From assembly GCF_000472525.1 (NCBI RefSeq), contig NZ_AWZT01000033.1, positions 21,929 through 85,928 on the forward strand: DNA of 64,000 nt, in the 5' to 3' direction. A model generated the notes under the pieces. The model was not told where the DNA came from, searched no databases, and worked only from the letters and a program-made list of their open reading frames with translations. This document shows, piece by piece, positions 35,408 to 44,069 of the stretch. Every line of letters begins with the position of its first letter. Position 1 is the stretch's first letter. The position numbers and the translations under genes are program-made. Source of the DNA: Paraburkholderia dilworthii (GTDB lineage: Bacteria; Pseudomonadota; Gammaproteobacteria; Burkholderiales; Burkholderiaceae).

Positions 35408-38056
35408 TCATTCCCCCTGCGGCGACGCGGCGGCCGGCGACAGTTCCGCGAGCAGCGACATCAGGTATTCGATGTCCACCGGCTTGACGAGATGATGGTC
35501 GAAACCCGCGGCCTGCACGCGCAAATGATCGTCCGCCTGGCCGTAACCCGTTACCGCGATCAATACCGGCCGCACCTCGCCCTTCAGGCGAATCAGCCTG
35601 GCAAGCTCGTAGCCGTCCGTATCGGGCAGGCCGATGTCGAGCAGTGCCGCATCGACGGGTTGGGCCTCGGCTTTCGCGAGCGCGTCGTCGGCGCAGTATG
35701 CAACGTTGACGCAATAGCCCTCGCTTTCGCAAAGCAGCGCGAGCGAGTCGGCGGCGTCCTTATTGTCGTCGACGATCAGCACATGCAGCGAAGCGCGCTC
35801 AGCGTGCGACTGTCCCGCGTCCGACGGCTCTTCGTGCAACGGCGCGACAATTTCGGGTGCGTGAGAGAGCGGCAGCCTGATCGACACTGTCGCGCCGCGG
35901 CCGGGTCCGGGACTCGCGATGTCGATCGAGCCGCCGTGCAATTCAACGAGCTTCTTCACGAGCGACAAGCCAATGCCGAGGCCGCCATGCGCCCGGTCGA
36001 GCGTGCGCTCGCCCTGTGCGAACAGATCGAAGATATGCGGCAGAAGATCGGGCGAGATGCCGCTGCCGTTGTCTTCGATGGTGACGGTCGCGAAGCGCTC
36101 GTCGGCGAGCGCGGTCACGCACACGTTGCCGCCGGGGTCCGTGTACTTGCACGCGTTGTTCAGCACGTTGACGAGAATCTGCGACAGGCGCAGCGGGTCC
36201 GCGTGCAGCCAGACGGGCGTGGGCGGCAGCCGCACAGTGAGATGCTGGCCGCGCGAGCTCGCCATCGACGATACCGTTTCGAGCGCGCCGTAAATCGCGG
36301 TGCCGAGCAGAAGCGGCTCGCGTCGAAGCACGATGCGGCCGTGGGTGATCCGCGACACTTCGAGCAGATCGTCGACGAGTTGCGCCATGTGATCGACCTG
36401 CCGGCTCAGCATGCCGACCAGTTCGCCGGCCTTCATGCCGGCTTCTTTCTCGCGGCGCAGTAAGGTAATGGCATTGCGCATCGGCGCGAGCGGGTTGCGC
36501 AGTTCGTGCGCGAGCATCGCGAGGAATTCGTCCTTGCGGCGGTCGGTTTCGCGCAATGCGAGTTCCAGCGTCTTGCGCTGCGTGACATCCACCGCGCTTG
36601 CAATTACGCGCCACGGCCTGCCGTCGGCGTCGCGCTGCAACACAGCCTGGCTTTGCAGCCAGCTTTCCCTGTTACCCAGCACGATGCGAAATTCCAGCGG
36701 CTTGTCGAATTCGCCCGTGAGCGCGACGCGGCGCATCGCTGCGTCCACCGACGCGCGGTCTTCCGCGTGCACGCGATGAAGCGCCGCGTCGTACGTGAGC
36801 GCGGTCGGCGCGGCTTGCACACCGGGCACGGTATCGACGCTGTCCCAGCAGACCGTCCACGAATCGAGCGACAGATAACCGATGGTCATTCTGGCGGCGC
36901 GCATGGCCACCTGTAGCCGCAAATTGCGTTCTTCGAGCGCGGCCGCGGCGGCCCGCTCATCCGTGACGTCCGTCGCCATGCAGAACCATTCGCGCAATGT
37001 GCCGTCGTCGTCGCGCAAAGGCGCGGCTCGCGCGACCATAGTCCGCCAGCTGCCGTCGCGCCTGCGCAGCCGGAAAGTCATCGAGCCCGGCGTCTCTGCC
37101 TTGATTATCTGCGACCACTTTTCGTGTGCGCTTTCCTGGTCGTCTGGATGAACGAGGTCGAGCCATTCGCAGCCTGCGTTGAGGCGGTCCTGCGGAGCGA
37201 AAGACTGCCAGTTTCCTAACTGGTTCGTGTGACCCGCGGCGTCTGCTATCCACGTCAGTTCCGAACTGACTTCGACGAGCGCGCGATAGCGCTGTTCGCT
37301 GCGTTCGCGTTCGGTTTGCGCGTCGTGCTGTTCGGTAATGTCGTACGTCACGCCGTAGACGCGTTCGATTTCCGAGCCGCTTCCGCAGTCGGTTTCGCCA
37401 CGGGTTCGAAGCCACAAGCGCTGACCGTTGCCGAGCTCGATAGGAAAGTCCAGTTCGAACGGCACGCATTCGTGCAAGCGGCCGGTTAGCTCGCGCGCGA
37501 ACCAGGCGCGGTGGCTTTCGGGGATTCTGTCGAACAACCATTGCAGCGGCACTTCGGCCTGCTGCGGATCGAGGCCGTAAATCTGCGCGAGTTGAGCACT
37601 GATCCGCGCGGTGCGGCTGCCCATGTCCCATTCCCATGCGCCGACGCGCGCCGCATCGAGCGCGAAGCGCAGCCGCCGTTCGCCGATCTCGTAGGTTTCG
37701 CCGGCCTTCACGAAGTCGTCGATGTCCATTGCGATGCCGCATGCGCCGCAGACGACGCGCGCGTCGTCGAAGGTCGGCTGTATGCGCAATTTGTGCCAGC
37801 GGTATGTGCCGTCAAAACGTTTCAGGCGCGCATTGACCTTCGCGCTTTCGCCGGCGGTGAGCGCGCTGCGCCATGCGTCGAGCACATTCTTGACGTCGCA
37901 TTCGAAGACGAACTGGTCCCAGTGCAGCGTCGTGTTGGGCGCAAAGGGATTGCCGAGGTAATTGCGGCACGCGACGTTGGTATACGTGACGATTCCGCGC
38001 GCTTCCGCCGTCCACACAAGCGCCGGAACCTGATCGGCAATATCGTTGTTGCTCAT
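35408..38056 (-). CDS. PAS-domain hybrid sensor histidine kinase
   Basis: 882 residues, no membrane segments. Four PAS/PAC-like units cover about residues 1-500 (each ends in patterns such as GVTYDITE, CMATDVTDE, ASAVDVTQ). Then HisKA with His517 in LAHELRNPL, a HATPase domain (NNACKYTDPGG, DNGSGI, GGLGIGLSLV), and a C-terminal receiver with Asp807 in ALLDIGLPD and the partner Lys in LVKPVD. It should be a cytoplasmic sensor, perhaps of redox or small ligands. The chosen ATG has a weak ribosome binding site and the frame is open further upstream. It is divergent from the two-partner secretion genes. Confidence 0.88.
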   Translation of the reverse strand: MSNNDIADQVPALVWTAEARGIVTYTNVACRNYLGNPFAPNTTLHWDQFVFECDVKNVLDAWRSALTAGESAKVNARLKRFDGTYRWHKLRIQPTFDDARVVCGACGIAMDIDDFVKAGETYEIGERRLRFALDAARVGAWEWDMGSRTARISAQLAQIYGLDPQQAEVPLQWLFDRIPESHRAWFARELTGRLHECVPFELDFPIELGNGQRLWLRTRGETDCGSGSEIERVYGVTYDITEQHDAQTERERSEQRYRALVEVSSELTWIADAAGHTNQLGNWQSFAPQDRLNAGCEWLDLVHPDDQESAHEKWSQIIKAETPGSMTFRLRRRDGSWRTMVARAAPLRDDDGTLREWFCMATDVTDERAAAAALEERNLRLQVAMRAARMTIGYLSLDSWTVCWDSVDTVPGVQAAPTALTYDAALHRVHAEDRASVDAAMRRVALTGEFDKPLEFRIVLGNRESWLQSQAVLQRDADGRPWRVIASAVDVTQRKTLELALRETDRRKDEFLAMLAHELRNPLAPMRNAITLLRREKEAGMKAGELVGMLSRQVDHMAQLVDDLLEVSRITHGRIVLRREPLLLGTAIYGALETVSSMASSRGQHLTVRLPPTPVWLHADPLRLSQILVNVLNNACKYTDPGGNVCVTALADERFATVTIEDNGSGISPDLLPHIFDLFAQGERTLDRAHGGLGIGLSLVKKLVELHGGSIDIASPGPGRGATVSIRLPLSHAPEIVAPLHEEPSDAGQSHAERASLHVLIVDDNKDAADSLALLCESEGYCVNVAYCADDALAKAEAQPVDAALLDIGLPDTDGYELARLIRLKGEVRPVLIAVTGYGQADDHLRVQAAGFDHHLVKPVDIEYLMSLLAELSPAAASPQGE

Positions 38057-38315
38057 TGCGTTATCAATCGCACTGTTCGTACTGCTTCCAGGAGGACCTC
38101 TGCTCGGGTCGTAAGCGAAACAAGGCGCCGCGCCACTCACGCGGTGGCCAATTCCGCAGACGTTTCGGCACAATACGTGGATATCCCGCTCATCTCTGCT
38201 CATTGTGCTCCTGAAACGGGCTGCAATAATACGGGCGTGCGTGCAGCACGACTGACGCGCCATAACCGCATCGCATCGAAGAATGCGACGCCCATTGTGG
38301 GGGATAGGAGACGTG

Positions 38316-40580
38316 ATGAACAAGCTTCCGCCGGCATCGTATGAGCAGGGAAAATTACGTCGGCGGGGGGCGAGCATGACGCTTCTGCCGCTTACCGCGG
38401 CTCTGTTGTGCTGCGTCGCTTCAGTCGATGCGCGCGCCGCGGGCGCGCTGCCCGCAGGCGGACGCTTCGTCGGCGGAAACGGCTCGATCAGCGGCAACGG
38501 CACGACGTTGACGGTAAATCAGGGCTCGGGGCGCGGCGTCGTCGACTGGAACAGCTTTTCAATCGGCAACGGCAACCATGTGGTGTTCGCCAACGGTAAC
38601 GGCGCGACGCTCAACCGTGTCACCGGCGGCTCGCCGTCGGCCATTCTCGGTACGCTGACGGCAAGCGGCAGCGTCTACCTGATCAATCCGCAAGGCATTG
38701 TCGTGGGACCGAGGGGCGTCATCTCGACGAACGGACGCTTCGTCGCGTCGACGCTCGACGCCGTCGACACCAGCGCTTTCATGAACGGGCAACCGTTGAC
38801 GCTCTCGGGCAATTCGGGTGCGAGCATCATCAACATGGGCACGATTGCATCGGGCACCGGCGACGTGTTCCTCATCGCGCGGCAACAGGTGGACAACGCC
38901 GGCACCATTAGCGCGCCGAACGGCACCGTCGAACTCGCGGTCGCCCAGCAGGTGTTGCTGCAGGATTCGTCGTCGGGCAGACAGGTGTTCGTGCAGCCGG
39001 GCCAGCAGGGCGCGGGCGGCACCATCGTGAATCGCGGCTTGATCCAGGCGGCGCAGATCAGCCTGCAATCCGTCGACGGGAACATCTACGCGCTCGCCGG
39101 CAACCACGAAGCGATCCGCGCGACCGCCACGGCCACGCGCGACGGACACGTGTGGCTCGTTGCGGGACATGGCATGTTGCAGCCGGGTGGCCAGATCGAG
39201 GCGGCCGGCGGCACCGTCGACATGAGCGCGGACACGCTGGCGTTTCCCGCCGGCGGCACGACGGTGCGGGCCAATCAATGGAACATCGCGACACCTGCAT
39301 TCACCATCGGCGACAATGCGGCGCTCGCGCTCTCCGGGAGCCTCGGCACCGGCACCTCGGTCAACATACAGACGACCGGCGCGAACGGCAGCACCGGCGA
39401 CCTCGACGTTAACTCGGCAATCGGCTGGCAGGGCAACGCGTCGTTGACGCTTGCGGCGTATCGCAACGTGACGGTTGCGCAAGGTGCAACCATCGGCAAT
39501 CAGGGTGGCGGCAGTCTCACGTTACGCGCCGATGCCGCGAGCATCGACAACGGCGGCGGCGTCGCGAATCGCGGCGTGATCGACTGGTCGCGCAGCACGG
39601 GCCTCGTGAATGCGCTGTACGACATGAACGGCACATACAGCGCCGGCACGTTGCTAGGCAATCCGGCATGGACTGCCGCGGCCGGCAGCGGTCAGATCAC
39701 GCAGATCACCGCCTACAAGCAGATCAACAACGTGACCGACCTGCAAAACATTTCGCAGGACCTCGCGGGCAACTATGCGCTCGGCACCGACATCGACGCT
39801 ACAGGCTATACGTTGGCGCCTATCGGCGACCAAACGACGCCCTTCACCGGCCAGTTCGACGGCATGTGGCACAACGTGCGCAATGCGAAGTTCGTGATCA
39901 GCGACTTCACCAAGGATCATTCGTCGGGACTCTTTGGCGTCGTCGGGCAAGCCGGCGTGCTGCGCGATGTCGGCGTGGAAGACAGCTCGGTGAACACCAG
40001 CAACATCGGCAGCGGCCTTCTCGCAGGCGTGAATGAAGGCGTCATCGCGAACGCGCACTCGACCGGCGTGGCCGCGGAGTTCTTCCAGGACGGCACCCCG
40101 TTCGGCGGTCTTGTGGGTCGTAACGACGGCACCGTCGAACGGTCGTGGAGTAGCGCCGCGATCTCGGGCTCGGGCACGAACGGTGGGCTCGTCGGCTACA
40201 ACCTGGGTTCGATCGTAGAGTCGTATGCGACCGGCAGCGTCAGTCCGATTTATTCGACGGGGTATGGCGGCGGGCTTGTGGGTATCAACGATGGAACCGT
40301 CACGCAGTCGTTCGCGACGGGCGCGGTGCAAACGCGAAGCATGCCGACACATGGCGTGATTGCGTTCGGGTCGGGCACGCTCGCACCGGACGTCTACTGG
40401 AACAAGGAGACGACAGGGCAGGCCGTGAGCGGTGGCAGCCTGCCGCCGTCGAACGGCCTCACTACCGCACAAATGAGCGATCCCGCGAGCTTCGCGGGCT
40501 ATGACTTCGGGCCGACCGGCGTGTGGGCGATGCCGTCCGGCGCGACGCATCCTGTGTTGCGCTCGCAGCTTGCGCACTGA
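38316..40580 (+). CDS. Two-partner secretion exoprotein (TpsA) with FHA domain and GLUG repeats
   Basis: 754 residues. Start at 38316 behind AGGAGACGTG. An extended signal peptide runs to about residue 42. The TPS/FHA secretion domain follows, with VVDWNSFSIG, VYLINPQGIVVG and FVASTLD. The middle part is beta-helix-like. Near residues 560-680 are four GLUG-type repeats (LLAGVNEG, GLVGRNDG, GLVGYNLG, GLVGINDG). At 754 residues it is short for a filamentous haemagglutinin and has no toxin tip that I recognise, so an adhesin role is likely. The partner TpsB gene follows after 46 bp. Confidence 0.92.
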   Translation: MNKLPPASYEQGKLRRRGASMTLLPLTAALLCCVASVDARAAGALPAGGRFVGGNGSISGNGTTLTVNQGSGRGVVDWNSFSIGNGNHVVFANGNGATLNRVTGGSPSAILGTLTASGSVYLINPQGIVVGPRGVISTNGRFVASTLDAVDTSAFMNGQPLTLSGNSGASIINMGTIASGTGDVFLIARQQVDNAGTISAPNGTVELAVAQQVLLQDSSSGRQVFVQPGQQGAGGTIVNRGLIQAAQISLQSVDGNIYALAGNHEAIRATATATRDGHVWLVAGHGMLQPGGQIEAAGGTVDMSADTLAFPAGGTTVRANQWNIATPAFTIGDNAALALSGSLGTGTSVNIQTTGANGSTGDLDVNSAIGWQGNASLTLAAYRNVTVAQGATIGNQGGGSLTLRADAASIDNGGGVANRGVIDWSRSTGLVNALYDMNGTYSAGTLLGNPAWTAAAGSGQITQITAYKQINNVTDLQNISQDLAGNYALGTDIDATGYTLAPIGDQTTPFTGQFDGMWHNVRNAKFVISDFTKDHSSGLFGVVGQAGVLRDVGVEDSSVNTSNIGSGLLAGVNEGVIANAHSTGVAAEFFQDGTPFGGLVGRNDGTVERSWSSAAISGSGTNGGLVGYNLGSIVESYATGSVSPIYSTGYGGGLVGINDGTVTQSFATGAVQTRSMPTHGVIAFGSGTLAPDVYWNKETTGQAVSGGSLPPSNGLTTAQMSDPASFAGYDFGPTGVWAMPSGATHPVLRSQLAH

Positions 40581-40602
40581 GCGGCGCACTGAGCGGCGCA
40601 CT
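40572..40602 (+). repeat. 12-bp tandem repeat across the tpsA stop codon
   Basis: The unit GCGCACTGAGCG is present twice in full (40572-40583, 40584-40595) followed by GCGCACT. The tpsA stop TGA at 40578 lies within the first copy. The repeat fills most of the 46-bp gap before tpsB, so copy number changes would alter the spacing of the two genes. Confidence 0.8.
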
Positions 40603-40626
40603 TCATTCGCGGATGAACCTCCGCGA

Positions 40627-42402
40627 ATGTCGCGCGCGCGTTGGGCGCTGCTGGCGTCATGCATGGTCGCAGCTTTTTACTCTTCTGCGGTGTTCGCACA
40701 AGCCTGGCGCGACGTCGCTCCGCAGCCCGCACCGCCCACGCCGCGCAGCGCGCCTTCGCAACCGTCGGCGCAGTCCGAAGCGAATTCCGCGCAGGTCGCC
40801 GTGGCGACGCTGGAAGGTCTGGTGTTCGAACCGGCAAGCGCGAGTGCGAGTGCGAGTGCGGGTGCAAGCGCAAGCGCAAGCGCGCCGGCACCACGCGCGC
40901 GACCAGGCGTCGCCGCCGACGCTCTGCCCGTACTGGACCCGGCTTTTCTCCACACCTTCGACGCCGATCTCGGCAAGCCTCTAACGTTTGGCCGCCTTGC
41001 GGAAATCCGCCGCGCGGTGGTCGAGCGTTATCGTGCCGCCGGCCAGCCGCTCGTGGATGTCTACGTGCCCGAGCAGGACGTGAGCTCGGGCGTCGTGCGT
41101 ATCGCGGTGGCTGAATTTCGCCTGGGACAACTGCGCACGAGCGGCAACCGCTACTTTTCCGACGCGCTGCTGAAGCGCGAAATGCCGCTCGAAGTGGGCG
41201 AGCCGATATTGCAATCGGACGTGTCGCTGGGTCTGGCCGTACTCAATGCGAATCCATATCGACGCGTGGACGCGGTCTTTGCGCCAGGAGACGCGGCGAA
41301 TTCGACCGACGTCATCTTGCAGACCGAGGACCGGCTGCCATTGCGTGTGAACGCCGGATACGACAACGCGGGCGTACGCGACCTCGGCCGCGATCGTTTT
41401 TTTGCGGGCATCGACTATGGCAATCTGTTTGGGCTCGACCAGCACATCGCGTATCAATTCACGGCCAGCAACGATTTTTTCAGTGGCAATCCGGACATTG
41501 AAGGGCGCGCGAATCGCGCGCGTTTCGCGGCTCACGCACTGAGTTATATCGCGCCGCTGCCGTGGCGCGACAGCATCGAACTGTTCGGCGTCTATGCGCA
41601 AAGCACACCGCGCCTGCCGGACAGTTATGGGCAAACGGGCATTTCGGCGCAGCTCAGTTTCCGCTACGACTGGCGCTTGCCGGCGACAACGGATGCAGTG
41701 CAACTCGTGCAGTTCGGCTACGACTTCAAGCGTAGCAATAACGATCTGGAATTCGGCGGCTTTCAGGTGTTCAATTCGAATACACACGTGCACCAGTTCC
41801 TGCTGACGTACGACTTCAGCAAGCCAGCCGATGCTGGAGCAGGGCACGTATCCGCGACCTTCGCGGCAAGTCCGGGCGGCCTGGACGGTTCCAACAACGA
41901 TATGGCTTTCGCTGCCGCGCGGCACGGCGCGACCGCCCGCTATGCCTATCTGCAACTCGCCGCGCAACGTGCGTTCGCGCTCGGCGGCGGATTCGTATTG
42001 ACCGGGCGAGGCGCATTCCAGTGGACACCGAATACGTTGTTGCCGAGCGAGGAAATGGGCCTTGGCGGAGAGTCGAGCGTGCGAGGCTATGAGCCGTATG
42101 TCGTGCTAGGCGATCGCGGCTGGAACGTGCAGACGGAATTGCGCGCACCGGCGCTGCCGTTCGGCACGAGCAGCGCGGCTGCACAGCCCTTTGTGTTCGT
42201 CGACGCGGGACATGTTTGGAACCGTATCGATCAGCCTGCGGAGATCGGTAACGGGTCGCTTGTCAGCATCGGCGCGGGCGTGCGTTTTCAATGGTCGCGC
42301 TTCGTCGATTTTCGCTGCACCTACGGCGTGCCGCTGCGTGCGCCGACGCCGGGTGGATCGAAAGCGCCGATGGTGCTTCTCTACGTTTCCATCGGCAGTT
42401 GA
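40627..42402 (+). CDS. Two-partner secretion transporter (TpsB; ShlB/FhaC/HecB family)
   Basis: 591 residues. Signal peptide RARWALLASCMVAAFYSSAVFA, then a Pro/Ala/Ser linker with an (Ala-Ser) repeat, two POTRA-like domains at about 100-215 (VDVYVPEQDVSSGVVRIAV; GNRYFSDALLKREMPLEVGEPI), and a 16-strand barrel up to the C-terminus. The conserved VRGY motif of loop L6 is in SSVRGYEPYVV near 490. It would export the TpsA protein encoded just upstream across the outer membrane. The ATG has only a weak ribosome binding site, so it may depend on translation of tpsA. Confidence 0.92.
   Translation: MSRARWALLASCMVAAFYSSAVFAQAWRDVAPQPAPPTPRSAPSQPSAQSEANSAQVAVATLEGLVFEPASASASASAGASASASAPAPRARPGVAADALPVLDPAFLHTFDADLGKPLTFGRLAEIRRAVVERYRAAGQPLVDVYVPEQDVSSGVVRIAVAEFRLGQLRTSGNRYFSDALLKREMPLEVGEPILQSDVSLGLAVLNANPYRRVDAVFAPGDAANSTDVILQTEDRLPLRVNAGYDNAGVRDLGRDRFFAGIDYGNLFGLDQHIAYQFTASNDFFSGNPDIEGRANRARFAAHALSYIAPLPWRDSIELFGVYAQSTPRLPDSYGQTGISAQLSFRYDWRLPATTDAVQLVQFGYDFKRSNNDLEFGGFQVFNSNTHVHQFLLTYDFSKPADAGAGHVSATFAASPGGLDGSNNDMAFAAARHGATARYAYLQLAAQRAFALGGGFVLTGRGAFQWTPNTLLPSEEMGLGGESSVRGYEPYVVLGDRGWNVQTELRAPALPFGTSSAAAQPFVFVDAGHVWNRIDQPAEIGNGSLVSIGAGVRFQWSRFVDFRCTYGVPLRAPTPGGSKAPMVLLYVSIGS
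40834..40881 (+). repeat. Hexanucleotide repeat encoding an Ala-Ser tract
   Basis: Eight in-frame copies of GCRAGY-type hexamers: GCAAGC, three GCGAGT, GCGGGT, three GCAAGC. They encode an alternating Ala-Ser linker (one Gly) between signal peptide and POTRA region of TpsB. Slippage would change linker length without breaking the frame. Confidence 0.85.
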
Positions 42403-42418
42403 AGCGCGCGCACGTACG

Positions 42419-42835
42419 TCAAAGGTTTTTGAACACGCTGCTGGCGAGCTTGCGCAGTTCGCCGAACTGGGTGACGAGTTCGAGGCAGAGAACGAAGGCC
42501 AGCGTCGCGGACGGTCCCGGGTAGCGTTCAATCCATCGCAACAGTGGCGCCGCGTAGCGTGCCCGAATGGCCTCGCGTGTCATCAGCCAGGTAATGGCGA
42601 TTCCGACAGCGGCGCCCACCAGCAGGTCGGTCGGATAGTGGAAGCCGAGATAGGCGCGCGGAAGGCAAATCAAAATGACGGTGTACGCAAGCGCCAGTAG
42701 GCCGACCCGCTTCCACACGAGGAAGATGCCGGTGGCGACCGCCATCCATAACATCGCGTGATCGCTTGGGAACGTCGGTCCCGATCTTTTTGCTGAGTGA
42801 GCGTGTCCGGCGCAGCTTGTGCATCGGACCGAGCG
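42419..42835 (-). pseudogene. PAP2-family phosphatase, 5'-truncated
   Basis: The frame holds the second half of a PAP2 lipid phosphatase: FPSDHAMLWMAVATG (motif 2) and PRAYLGFHYPTDLLVGAAVG (motif 3), then a tail. Motif 1 (KxxxxxxRP) and the N-terminal membrane segments are missing, since the GNAT gene begins at once upstream. The only ATG lies at 42754, after motif 2. A real enzyme of this family has about 180-200 residues, so this is a truncated gene and probably inactive. Confidence 0.7.
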
Positions 42836-42836
42836 C

Positions 42837-43367
42837 CTACGGCAGTTGCTTATGGAAAAAGGTCGTACCGCAAAGGCTGCCGTCAGGCATCAACGCATAG
42901 TTCGGCACGTCTCCCACACGTTGCCAACCTGCGCGTTCGTAAAGTCTCCCGGCGTCTCCGCCGGTGACAGTGTCGAGCACGAGCACGGATTTGCCGGCAC
43001 GCCGGGCTTCCTTCTCGATGGCAGCCATCAGTCGCGCGGCAATGCCTTGACGCCTTGCTGCACGGCATACGAGCATCTTCGCGACGTCTGCGCGATGAGG
43101 CTGGTTTTCGGGCAATGCAGTGATCAGTTGCACGGTGCCGACGAGCCTGCCTTCCGGAGATTCAGCAACAAGCAGTATTCGCTCGTTGCGCACCACGCCG
43201 TTGGCGACCTGCTCCCAGAATCGCAAGGCAGTTTCTTTCGAAATTGGCAACATGAAGCTGACAGACGCACCTCCCTCCACACAGTCGATCAGCAGATCGG
43301 CGAGCGAGTCGACGTAGCTCATTGCTTCCTCGGCGCCGATGCGTCGAACGTCTATCGTTCCAGTCAT
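42837..43367 (-). CDS. GNAT family N-acetyltransferase
   Basis: 176 residues with the acetyl-CoA binding loop in KMLVCRAARRQGIAARLM (the Q/RxxGxG/A pattern) at about 103-120 and a typical C-terminal LYERAGWQRVGDVPNYAL segment. Substrate unknown; relatives act on small amines, antibiotics or amino acids. Its start codon overlaps the stop of the XRE-cupin regulator gene (ATGA), so both are co-translated. The regulator may sense the substrate of this enzyme. Confidence 0.88.
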   Translation of the reverse strand: MTGTIDVRRIGAEEAMSYVDSLADLLIDCVEGGASVSFMLPISKETALRFWEQVANGVVRNERILLVAESPEGRLVGTVQLITALPENQPHRADVAKMLVCRAARRQGIAARLMAAIEKEARRAGKSVLVLDTVTGGDAGRLYERAGWQRVGDVPNYALMPDGSLCGTTFFHKQLP

Positions 43368-43951
43368 CTTGGGCTCCGCGAGTCGAGGGGCAAACTGCAC
43401 AGTGCTACGAGATAGCGCGCTCGCCGGCGCGAGGTGTTACGGAAACGAATGGGGCTGTCGAGCTTCATGGTGAGACAGTCGCCCGTTTCGAGCTTCCATT
43501 GCCGGCTACCGACCGTTATTTCCATTGAGCCGTCGATTAGCCATATCTGCTGATGGATGTCGGCGTCGCGGGCGCTCGTGTCATAACTGACCTCCTTGCC
43601 TCGCGGAAAATCGACCTCCACCAACTGGATGGGCGACCGGGCGGGCGGCGACACATTGCGCCGGATGTACCCCGACACCGGGTCTGTCCATACGGGCTGA
43701 TCACTTAACGACGAATGCGGCGAAAGCTCGGTGGCCGAAGCGTCCGGATGCTCGAATAGGGACGCCAGCGAAACGCCCAGCGCGGTGGCGAGTTTGTCGA
43801 GCACGACCGCGGTTGGACTACTTTGTCCGCGCTCGATAAGCGAGATGTTGGAGCGGCTTACCGAACTGCGTTCGGCGAGCGCGTCGAGCGACCAGGTTTT
43901 CGCGTCGCGCAGTTCGCGAATGCGCCGCGCGATGATCTGATGAACGTCCAT
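43364..43951 (-). CDS. XRE family regulator with cupin domain
   Basis: 195 residues. The helix-turn-helix lies at about 17-60 (LDALAERSSVSRSNISLIERG) and a cupin fold at about 115-190 (VEVDFPRGKEVSYDTS; HQQIWLIDGSMEITVG). Proteins of this layout bind small ligands in the cupin and often repress a neighbouring catabolic or detoxifying enzyme, here the overlapping GNAT gene. A strong promoter with an overlapping dyad lies so close to the ATG that the mRNA may be leaderless, and no ribosome binding site is seen. Confidence 0.88.
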   Translation of the reverse strand: MDVHQIIARRIRELRDAKTWSLDALAERSSVSRSNISLIERGQSSPTAVVLDKLATALGVSLASLFEHPDASATELSPHSSLSDQPVWTDPVSGYIRRNVSPPARSPIQLVEVDFPRGKEVSYDTSARDADIHQQIWLIDGSMEITVGSRQWKLETGDCLTMKLDSPIRFRNTSRRRARYLVALCSLPLDSRSPR

Positions 43952-43956
43952 ATTCC

Positions 43957-43984
43957 AGTATAATGGATGGTAATGTCCTGTAAA
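43957..43984 (-). promoter_or_regulatory. Sigma-70 promoter and dyad of the XRE-GNAT operon
   Basis: On the minus strand TTTACA (43984-43979), 16 bp, TATACT (43962-43957). Only 5 bp separate the -10 box from the ATG at 43951, so transcription should begin at or next to the start codon. A dyad TCCAT (43947-43951), 11 bp, ATGGA (43963-43967) spans the -10 box and start codon and is a candidate operator for the XRE protein itself. Confidence 0.6.
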
Positions 43985-44069
43985 CTAGAGGACGAGCGCA
44001 GGCTTGTCAAGGGTACTCATTCTCAACATGGACCTGGAGACAATCCCGGTCGCGTCTGGACAGGTCGGC

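Noticed and set aside
35408..38503. Longer start for the hybrid kinase (1031 residues)
   Set aside because: The extra N-terminal part is Arg/Pro-rich, lacks a domain and overlaps the promoter region of the two-partner secretion genes and its first codons.
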